Shown piece by piece: positions 56,873 through 64,000 of a stretch of 64,000 nt of DNA; position 1 is the stretch's first letter, and each line of letters begins with the position of its first letter. The notes under the pieces are model-generated. The model was not told the origin of the DNA. It was given only the letters and a program-made list of their open reading frames with translations, and made no database searches. The position numbers and the translations under genes are program-made. This DNA comes from Megalobrama amblycephala (taxonomy: Eukaryota; Chordata; Actinopteri; Cypriniformes; Xenocyprididae), in contig NC_063045.1 of NCBI RefSeq assembly GCF_018812025.1, positions 1-64,000 of the forward strand, read 5' to 3'.

Positions 56873-56945
56873 TACAGATGCTAGAAACATGGCCTTGGTA
56901 TTGGTATCAAAGAGCACACCCAGGTTCCTAACTGACGAAGAAGTA
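56873..56945 (-). pseudogene. L2-type LINE fragment
   Basis: Reverse complement of the L2 segment around [11 protein letters not shown] (caggttcctaactgacgaag). It is opposite in strand to the larger L2 piece that follows at 57036. Confidence 0.7.
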
Positions 56946-57035
56946 GTGTTGCTTTCATCAACAAAAATTATGACTAATTATCATCGTCAACTAACCTTTA
57001 CCACGTGACGAAAACGAGACAAGACTTTAAAATAA

Positions 57036-58270
57036 CCACAACTTGATCCTAGAGAATTAGTCAATTACAGGCCGATCTCAAATCTCACTTTTCTGTCAAA
57101 AATACTAGAAAAGGCAGTGACACTATTGATCACAATATTCTTTTAAATAGACTCGAAAACTATGTTGGCATTAGTGGAATTGCATTGTCATGGTTCAAAT
57201 CATACTTATCTGACCGTTATCAGTTTGTAGTAGTAAATGATGAGATGTCATATCGATCACAAGTTAAATATGGAGTACCGCAAGGCTCAGTACTAGGACC
57301 GTTGCTTTTCACTCTGTACATGCTACCCTTGGGAGATATCATTAGGAAGCATGGCGTTAGTTTTCATTGTTATACTGATGATACTCAGCTGTATATTTCT
57401 TCGCGCCCTGACGAAACTTACCAATTCACTAAATTAACAGAATGTATAGCTGATATAAAAAACTGGATGACCAGTAATTTCCTACTACTAAATTCAGAAA
57501 AAAACAGAGATTCTAATTTTTGGACCGAAAACTTCTTCACGTAATAACCTAGAATACTGTATAACACTTGATGGCTGCTCTGTTAAGTCTTCGTCGTCAG
57601 CTAGGAACCTGGGTGTGCTCTTTGATACCAATCTTTCATTTGAAGGCCATGTTAGTAGCATCTGTAAAAACGCATTCTTCCATCTTAAAAATATATCTAA
57701 ACTACGACATATGCTCTCAATGAAAAATGCAGATCAGTTAGTTCAGGCCAGCTGATAATATCTAGAATATCAAAATCAACCGCAGGAGGTAGATCCTTCT
57801 CCTATTTGGCACCTAAAGTCTGGAACAATCTTCCTAGCATTATTCAGGAAGCAGACACACTCTGTCAGTTTAAATCTAGACTAAAAACGCATCTCTTTAA
57901 CCTGGCATACACATAACACATTATCAATTTATATTTTCAAATCCCTTAAAGGATTATTAGGCTGCATAAATTAGTTAACACCAGATGTACTCGTTACATC
58001 AGAAAAAGAATGGCATCTACGCTAATATTAGTCTTTCTGTTTATCCCGAGGTTTACCGTAGTCAACCGGATCCGGGCCGTATCCAGCTGAGACCAAGGAC
58101 CTGCGCCTTGACACGACCACAACGCAGCCCTGAAGTATCAGCAGAGATCGAGTCAACTGGATCATCCTTTGTGAAGACCTCATCAACACGACAGCCAGTG
58201 CCACAGTTCCTCAACAGACCGTCCATACCGGCGTGATGAATACGATCCTCAACTGGATGGAACTGAAATA
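57036..58270 (+). mobile_element. L2-type LINE, internally deleted
   Basis: It starts in the RT entry region ([13 protein letters not shown]), jumps by deletion near 57117 to [20 protein letters not shown], then has a clean 119-codon frame at 57185-57544 with [14 protein letters not shown]. The palm motif is [12 protein letters not shown], with Thr replacing the usual Ala of YADD. After a frameshift near 57500 the post-RT part continues to about 57745, is deleted, and resumes to the C-terminus (57910) and the 3' UTR. Dead copy. Confidence 0.85.
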
Positions 58271-59071
58271 AATACTTTGATTGTTGCGATCCTATCAGAC
58301 TTATGATAGCAACCTGATTCATAACAAAGCACCAAAATGAGACGAGACGAGATTAAATGTTATAACATTATTTTTGTCTCATTTAGTCACGTTATTATTA
58401 TTATTATTATTATTATTATTTTGCAGTATTTCTGTTTCCTGTGTCTCACTTCAGGGGCTGCATCAGGTCGCACTGCACAGACACAGGCGACGTCACTTCC
58501 TCTGACATAGAGAAAGAGACCGATATGTAGGTAAATATGTAGATTTCACATGCTCATAACTTCATGAAAAATGCACAGATCATAGAAAATGTACATCATT
58601 ATTTAAAGCAGATTCTCACGATTAAAATGAATCCAAAATCAACATAATATATTGCGTTAATCACAAGATATTACACAGGGAATGATTTAACATACTTGGC
58701 TAAAAACATGTCTCTCATCTTTCCAGGATGCAGTGTGTATCCACTGTTCCCGGATCCATCCATGTTTGTTTTCCAACGCGGAATAACACAAAATAGATAT
58801 CATCTTAAAACTTAGAAACTCATCTTTTTAATGCATCGAACCATTTTGAAAAACTCCTAACGAGTGCTGAGAAGTGCCTCTAAACCAGAGTTTACTGCCC
58901 GTGGGCGCCATCTAGCTGCGAAAAAAATGAATAATTTGAAAAAGATGCAGCTCACATATAGGAGAGCATCACCAAAAAAGAATTTTCTGATCTTATTGCC
59001 TTCCTGAGTTATTCCATGTCAAATAAAAAAATGAAAAATTATACAATGATATATATATATATATATATATA
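58271..59071. other. Stretch without a gene
   Basis: It contains a (TTA)n run (58389-58420), a tgagacgagacgagattaaa segment also typical of a fish DNA repeat, and an (AT)n run at 59048-59071. No exon was recognised. Confidence 0.35.
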
Positions 59072-59155
59072 CAGCTCTGGAAAAAATTAAGAGACCACTC
59101 CAAGTTCAGAATTCAAGTGGTCTGTTAAGTGGTCTCTTAATTTTTTCCAGAGCTG
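59072..59155. mobile_element. 84-bp fold-back Tc1/mariner MITE
   Basis: cagctctggaaaaaattaag and its exact inverse form a near-perfect hairpin with a short centre, flanked by TA inside (TA)n. The ends are those of a known type of fish Tc1 element. It is probably a palindromic deletion derivative. Confidence 0.85.
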
Positions 59156-59370
59156 TATATATATATTGTCTTTTATCAGCAGTTTATCAGCATGAAAATG
59201 TCTAAATGTAATGTAATTTATGTTTTCTAAAAATTTAAAAACTGTTCTATCAAATGATACCTACCTTTTGACTCTCTTTGCTACAGTTTTGGAGTTATGA
59301 GTCTTTACTTTTGAGTATGTCGCTCAGAAAAAAAAACTTCTAAAAAAGCCTTCAGGTCTTAAAGGGATAA

Positions 59371-59859
59371 AGGCCCGAAAACACACCAAGCCGAAGCTGA
59401 CGAACTAGTGGCGACGAAAGCAGACTGCGGGGTTGGCTCATGTCGGCAGCGTCTGTGTCCAAAGTTGGCCTGACACACCAAACCAACGCTAGACAGCCGA
59501 CGGCCAAGTAGCACGTCAGTTCTGCGTCTGCGTGAGATGAAATGCCTTTCCGAACCAGCAGATGGCAGTATCTGAATAGCCAATCAGGGGTGCGTTTCCC
59601 AAAGCAAACTATGGTCGCAAGTTCCGTCGTTACCAATAGAGTTCAATGGGACTTACGACCATAGTTGGCTAACGACGCTTTCGGGAAACTCACCTCAGAA
59701 TGATCTGATGGCCCGACGGACCGACGATTTCGAATCGGCTGAAAAAAAGCAGACGAGGACCAACTTCAGCTGACGGTGCGGAACCCACTGAGAAAACTTA
59801 GTCGGCCAACGAACAAAAACTGCCAGACGGCCGACCGTCGGCTTGGTGTGTTCCTGCCT
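59371..59859. mobile_element. Harbinger-type MITE with TAA TSD
   Basis: Ends AGGCCCGAAAACACACCAAG and, reverse complemented, AGGCAGGAACACACCAAG. TAA lies on both sides (59368-59370 and 59860-59862). Inner gccgac/cggc motifs recur. A second small element is nested at 59588-59694. No transposase. Confidence 0.85.
59588..59694. mobile_element. 107-bp nested palindromic MITE
   Basis: Ends gggtgcgtttcccaaagc and, reverse complemented, ggtgagtttcccgaaagc, flanked by tcag on both sides (59584-59587 and 59695-59698). It folds on itself around gactatggtcg/cgaccatagt. The family type is uncertain. Confidence 0.75.
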
Positions 59860-59879
59860 TAAGAGACATCTCAAGGCAT

Positions 59880-60283
59880 TATAAGGTATTATCTATATAA
59901 TGGGTAACAATATAATAAGATAACCTTGTTTGAAATGGGTTTGGCTAAAAGAAAATTTTAGTTTCGTCTATACTACTTGGTACTTATACTATATTGACTG
60001 GGTTAAATAGAATTGCATTACTAAAAAGAGAATAAAATTTTCATTGACTAAAACTAGACGAAAATAGTCATGAAAAATTCTGACTAAAATAAGACTAAAA
60101 GGCTCAGATGATTTTTAGTCAACTGAAACTTGACTAGACTAAAAAGAGTATGAACGTGACTAAAACTAATAAAAACTAAAATGACAGCCTGACACAAAGA
60201 CTAGATTAAAACTAAAAATTAAAACAGGCCGCCAAAAACAACGCTACGACGAAGACTGTGCCTAGTGTGAGTACAGCCTAAAT
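59880..60283. other. Non-coding repeat-like stretch
   Basis: gactaaaactagacgaaaatagtc and many actaaaac repeats resemble a common fish DNA-element end. No boundary was set and no gene was seen. Confidence 0.4.
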
Positions 60284-60817
60284 CTCACTGATTCTTGAGA
60301 GAAGAAACCAAACATGTTTGAGATGTTAGTTTTTATTATTGAATAACACATTATTATAAACTGATATATTTGTAGACAAAGGTCTCAGCTAATGAACATG
60401 TAAGGGAACAGGTTTTTCTGAAAATGTTTTCTTCTAAAAATGTACATTTATTCACTTCAGAACTGAATTTGTGTAACTCCGTCAGACACATTAAAAAGAT
60501 GCTATTTTAATTTGATCCTCAACAACAGTGTAAAATACACATGACAAATATACAGCAGTAGTAGTAAAGTGAGATCTGTGTGTCTCTGAGAGAAATATAA
60601 ACAATAAAGCCTTACAAATAAGAGTTTTACAAATCTGACACTGAAAGAGAAGCTCAAATAATCATCAGTATTTATTATGACAAAAACACACTTGAAGAAC
60701 CTTTAAAGTTCAGCGTTCTGCTTCAGATTTAAGCACTTCCTGAAAAAGATGAACATGTAAAGCCATAAATGAATCAATCTCACCAATATTAATATATGCT
60801 GAATCAGTCATCATCAA

Positions 60818-60963
60818 TCATGTACCTGATGTGTGAATATGTGCTTGATCTCCTTCAGCTCTTCTGGATCTGATGTCATAAACCACAAGAATGACAGTAG
60901 CCACGCCCACCAGAGCAGAGAGGACCAATCGGATCACAGCTTCAGTAGGACCACAACAGTGGA
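60818..60963 (-). CDS. Locus B transmembrane exon
   Basis: [12 protein letters not shown], a hydrophobic [24 protein letters not shown] segment and a basic stop-transfer, with a short tail ending at TGA 60820-60818. CAG|GTACAT seven bases before the stop is a possible alternative donor, as in locus A. Confidence 0.72.
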
Positions 60964-61862
60964 CTGAGGAATAAAAACATCAAAGTGAGATCAGATCAGT
61001 CAATAAACGCTAATATCATCAGCGCTGCCGTACCTGAACATGTGTGACAGAGTTGAGTGATGTTCAGATGTTGAGTCTGGTGGCTGATGGGATTGTTCAG
61101 CACACAGCTGTAGGTGTTTTTATCCTGATATTCCACCTCCAGAGGTAGAGAGAGACTGATGCTGAGATCAGACGCACTGATGCTAGACAATGAACTGTTT
61201 CCTTTGTACCAGGAGAGAGTCACATGACTCACATTCACCACTGAACACACCAATGAACATGATGATGATGATGATGAACATTGTGAAGAGTTACTGCTGA
61301 TGACAGGAACAGGCAGACGAGCTGAAAACATGAGAGAATAAAGAGAAATGAGGATGAATGAAGAGATTCAAGAAACATCCAGAGGAACCAAGATGATCAA
61401 AAGTAGAGCATTTAAAACTATTGAATAGAAAGTTAAATATAAACCTGCTGTTCATGTGAAAGTAAGAGAATTAGTCATTTGAACTCATTAGTCATGATAA
61501 GATACTTCTTTAGATCTAGCTGTAATAAATAAAACACGTGAAACTGATATTTAACTCACCGTAGACAATGAGACGAATATAAGAACTGCTGAGAGTGTTG
61601 GTCCATAGTTGATAAACTCCAGCATGTTCAGTTGTGGTGTTTATGATGGTCAGAGATCCAGTTTGATTGTCCAGCTTCAGTCTGTCTCTGAATCTCCCAT
61701 CAAGATCATCATCATCATCATCTTCATCTTCAGTGATGCTGTCGTCCTGTTTATTGATTTTAGCTATTAAAGTGTCTCCAAACCACCACTGAATCCGATC
61801 ATCATCCTTTATTTCACTATGATCAGAGTCGAGAGTGACTGAATCTCCCTCCGTCACTGACA
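60818..61862 (-). CDS. CD2/SLAM-family Ig receptor, locus B (5' exons not seen)
   Basis: Three minus-strand exons with GT/AG junctions and phase-1 boundaries: V-type Ig (61862-61560), C2-type Ig (61321-61034), and transmembrane plus short tail (60963-60818, stop TGA). The V domain reads [32 protein letters not shown] and [19 protein letters not shown], with an unusual acidic run EDEDDDDDD before DGRF and no disulfide cysteines. The C2 domain has Cys in LVCSVVN and YSCVLNN, an extra C..C pair and several N-glycosylation sites. It is collinear with locus A, whose C2 exon is broken. No signal exon or further V exon lies between 61863 and 64000, where MITEs and LINE scraps occur; they may lie beyond the window or be lost. 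Probable type I leukocyte membrane receptor. Confidence 0.75.
61034..61321 (-). CDS. Locus B C2-type Ig exon (empty site of locus A insertion)
   Basis: The 288-nt exon encodes [15 protein letters not shown], a Ser run, [20 protein letters not shown] and the [11 protein letters not shown]-strand. It contains gacaatgaactg where locus A carries the 2036-bp transposon, so it serves as the pre-insertion reference. Confidence 0.8.
61560..61862 (-). CDS. Locus B V-type Ig exon
   Basis: The 303-nt exon has acceptor tgtttcag and donor GTGAGT and is homologous to exon 4 of locus A, including the shared IRLIVYG end and intron flanks. The [11 protein letters not shown] insertion comes from a (GAT/ATC)n microsatellite expansion in the C'-D region. 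No frame break. Confidence 0.78.
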
Positions 61863-61982
61863 CTGAAACAGGGTTTGTCACAGATAAACTGATTATAATC
61901 GTTTTGTAAATTCAATAGTTTAAAATTTGAAATAAACAATATCATAAAACAGCAAAAAGAAACTAAATGCTGTATAGTGCTC

Positions 61983-62494
61983 AGCGTAAGTGAGTACACC
62001 CCTTTGAAAAGTAACATCTCAATGAACACAAAAACAATTTCCAAAATGTTGACAAGACTAAGTTTAATATGACGTCTGTTTAACTTAAAACATGAAAGTA
62101 AGGTTAATAATATAACTTAAAGAACAAAATTTTCAGTTTTACTCAAATTAGGGTGATGCAAAAATGAGTACATCCCACTGAAAGTCTCTGGAGCAAAGCA
62201 ATCTTAGACTTCAAATGTCTAATTTAACAAGGTGAGTCTAATTATTTATTAAAAAATCATGGAGGCCATTCAAAGTACTAGATGCAGTAGTTTTTGTTGT
62301 GGGGTGTACTCATTTTTGCATCACCCTAATTTGAGTAAAACTGAAAAATGTGTAATCTAAGTTATATTATTAACCTTACTTTCATGTTTTAAGTTAAACA
62401 GATGTTATATTAAACTTAGTCTTGCCAACATTTTGGAAATTGTTTTTGTGTTCATTGAGATGTTACTTTTCAAAGGGGTGTACTCACTTACGCT
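61983..62494. mobile_element. Tc1/mariner-type MITE with long TIRs
   Basis: Ends agcgtaagtgagtacacccc and its inverse ggggtgtactcacttacgct. The arms match for about 190 bp around a short centre (atgcaaaaatgagtac... / gtactcatttttgcat). 512 bp, no open frame. It lies just upstream of the locus B V exon and may have separated it from more 5' exons. No clear TA duplication was fixed. Confidence 0.8.
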
Positions 62495-62539
62495 CAATCA
62501 ATCAACATTTAGAATTCTATGAACAATTTAGAATTCTGT

Positions 62540-62565
62540 GTGTGAGTGTGTGTGTGTGTGTGTGT
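62540..62565. repeat. (TG)n microsatellite
   Basis: About 12 TG units followed by gagagag. Confidence 0.9.
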
Positions 62566-62609
62566 GAGAGAGCGCATTACTGATTTGTCGACTCCTCCCT
62601 CTTTTTGTG

Positions 62610-62980
62610 ACAGGTATCAATGTATCTTGCTGCTAGTAGGATACAATCTCTTTTTCCACCTAATAAATGTTGAAGTTGTGTTTTATTGTTTACTTTTATG
62701 AAGTTAGTGCAAACTATTTCAAGTTTTGAATCAAATGTCTTTCTGATTTCCTCATAGTTAGGGCAGCTGGTGAGGAAGTGTTGCTCTGTGTCCAGTAGGG
62801 GCAGATGCGTCTCTCTCTGGGTGTAGCAGTTATGTATTTTAGACTATTATTTTGTGATTCCACTTGCCATGACCATATTTGGGGTTTCCTGCCGCCATGC
62901 TGACTTGGGGGGTTGGTGCCCTTTGCTGCTTCCCAGTCTGCATGAGACGTCACAGCGGTAGGTCGCACAAAGTCTCTTGC
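62610..62980 (-). pseudogene. LINE C-terminal fragment
   Basis: On the minus strand KPQIWSWQVESQNNSLKYIT is followed by RRICPYW and, after a frameshift, EDEQHFLTSCPNYEEIRKTF. A C..C...H...C-type zinc knuckle after the RT is common to several LINE groups. It is partial. Confidence 0.65.
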
Positions 62981-63285
62981 GGTGATTCAATTAAGGCCAT
63001 GTTTCATGTAACAGCTGAATTCACATGATATATTTGTATGATTGTAATCTATAACCCCTCTGTGATGTACATTCAGATGTTTCGTTGATTATTTTTTCTT
63101 TACTTAAGCTACTTTTAATATCTCTCTTTCTCAGCGTCGTGCATTGCTGCTGCACGCTGTTTATATGCTGCACAAGTCCTCATATATTGCCATTTGTGTT
63201 ATACAGAATAAAGTGAGGATCTGATGGCAAGAATTTTCGCAGTCTGGCTTTGATTCCGACACAACGCAGAAAACACACCGCTACA
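62981..63285 (+). mobile_element. LTR end (BEL- or Gypsy-like), left edge unclear
   Basis: A polyadenylation-type region (cagaataaagtgaggatctg, 63205-63224) is followed by ...aaaacacaccgctaca, and then ac-TGGTGCCGTGATC (63288-63300), which looks like a primer-binding site as in BEL/Pao or some Gypsy elements. The leader continues after the nested MITE at 63939 (gcaagtggaggagttgccggggtg) and runs out of the window. Confidence 0.55.
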
Positions 63286-63333
63286 ACTGGTGCCGTGATC
63301 GTTGCTTCACTCGTCGTGGGACCGGACACGTTA

Positions 63334-63935
63334 AGGCCCTTTCACACAGGACGCGGCATGCGCTGCGCTCGCCGCTGGGTTCAGCGCAGCCCTTCAGATA
63401 CAAAGCGATTTGCGCTGCGCTGGCCAGAGCACAGTAGGTGGAGTTTTCCAAACATGTAGCGGGAGTTTTATACATAGTCATTTGATTGTTGTTCCACCTT
63501 TCGGTCAGCAGTAAAGTATATGTCCCGGGCCATGCTAAGAAGTGAGCAATAGCAATAGCCCTGCTTGTAAGAAGAAGAAAGAGAGCAGCTCTTGACAGTG
63601 TCTGTCATGTCTCCATGACACAGCTTTTCTCCCGATGTCACTATACGACCAGAAAACTTGTATTGTATAGCTCTGGAAATTACAACTCAGTAAATAGCTG
63701 TTCATCCATTTTGCTTTCCGATTGTTTGGATGCCCCATTGCTATTGGTCGCGCGGGTAATCGTCACAGAGCGCAGCGGCAAAAGTTGAACTATTTTGAAC
63801 TTTGACCGTGGCGTGCGCGCAAGCTGCGCTCCGCTGCGTCTGCGCTTTGGTCGACATAGTCCTCACGCGGCACAAACCATTGAAACAAATGGGTTTCATA
63901 GCGCAGCGCATACCGCGTCCCGTGTGAAAGGGCCT
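63334..63935. mobile_element. Harbinger-type MITE with TTA TSD
   Basis: Ends AGGCCCTTTCACACAGGACG and, reverse complemented, AGGCCCTTTCACACGGGACG. TTA lies at 63331-63333 and 63936-63938. Inner cgcagcgc/gcgctgcgc motifs cluster near both ends. It splits the leader just downstream of the primer-binding site. 602 bp without transposase. Confidence 0.9.
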
Positions 63936-63938
63936 TTA

Positions 63939-64000
63939 CACGCAAGTGGAGGAGTTGCCGGGGTGATAGGCCAACGAGTGCACAGCTGCAACGTGACTGT
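63939..64000 (+). mobile_element. LTR-element leader, continuing past the window
   Basis: cacgcaagtggaggagttgccggggtgataggcc follows the Harbinger MITE and continues the leader begun at 63286. A gag start would be expected beyond the window edge. Confidence 0.4.

Noticed and set aside
62714..62968. Host zinc-finger gene
   Set aside because: The cysteine/histidine pattern with EEIRKTF context fits a LINE C-terminus, and the frame is broken.

Overview
The window looks like intergenic DNA from a teleost fish, most likely a cyprinid (zebrafish/carp type). The reasons are the kinds of repeats present: L2-type LINEs with a TTGACTTGAC tail, DIRS elements with inverted ends, Gypsy LTRs, Tc1 elements, hAT and Harbinger MITEs, and a Penelope-like fragment. 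The only host-type genes are vertebrate immunoglobulin-superfamily receptor genes. This assignment is an inference from sequence style; no species-specific marker was read.

Host genes. Two related minus-strand receptor loci of CD2/SLAM (CD48-like) type are present. Locus A (34034 to 29728) has a signal-peptide exon, three V-type exons, one C2-type exon and a transmembrane exon, all with GT/AG junctions and phase-1 boundaries. Its C2 exon is split by a 2036-bp DNA transposon with a perfect 8-bp target duplication, so it is a pseudogene unless the insert is spliced out. Locus B (61862 to 60818) keeps an uninterrupted V + C2 + transmembrane block, but no signal exon is visible up to 64000. Two orphan copies of the locus A first exon and promoter lie at 10.5 kb and 48.7 kb. 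A different pair of signal-peptide-like exons lies on the plus strand at 21.1-21.6 kb.

Layout. 1-9.8 kb: one copy of a long ERV-like LTR, a Gypsy RNase H scrap, hAT elements, a Gypsy solo LTR and an internally deleted L2. 9.8-16.6 kb: duplicated receptor 5' flank, a LINE carrying a complete non-autonomous LTR element and a hAT MITE, and a hAT transposase scrap. 16.6-21.6 kb: Tc1, LINE end, hAT and signal exons. 21.7-28.2 kb: a gag-only DIRS-like element with inverted ends and a nested L2. 28.8-34.8 kb: receptor locus A. 34.9-39.3 kb: DNA element > ERV-like solo LTR > Gypsy > L2, nested in that order. 39.3-43.0 kb: Gypsy start joined to a truncated minus-strand DIRS. 43.0-46.3 kb: L2, LTR and Penelope-like pieces plus a second minus-strand Gypsy carrying a solo LTR and a Harbinger MITE. 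46.3-51.3 kb: third copy of the receptor 5' flank, broken by a palindromic DNA element that itself holds a Tc1. 51.5-53.2 kb: LINE scraps. 53.2-56.9 kb: second gag-less DIRS-like copy. 57-60 kb: L2 and MITEs. 60.3-62 kb: receptor locus B. 62-64 kb: MITEs, LINE end, and an LTR/primer-binding region split by a Harbinger MITE.

No gene outside the receptor family and the mobile elements could be supported. Most of the value lies in the target-site duplications, which fix insertion boundaries and relative ages, and in repeat families seen in more than one copy.
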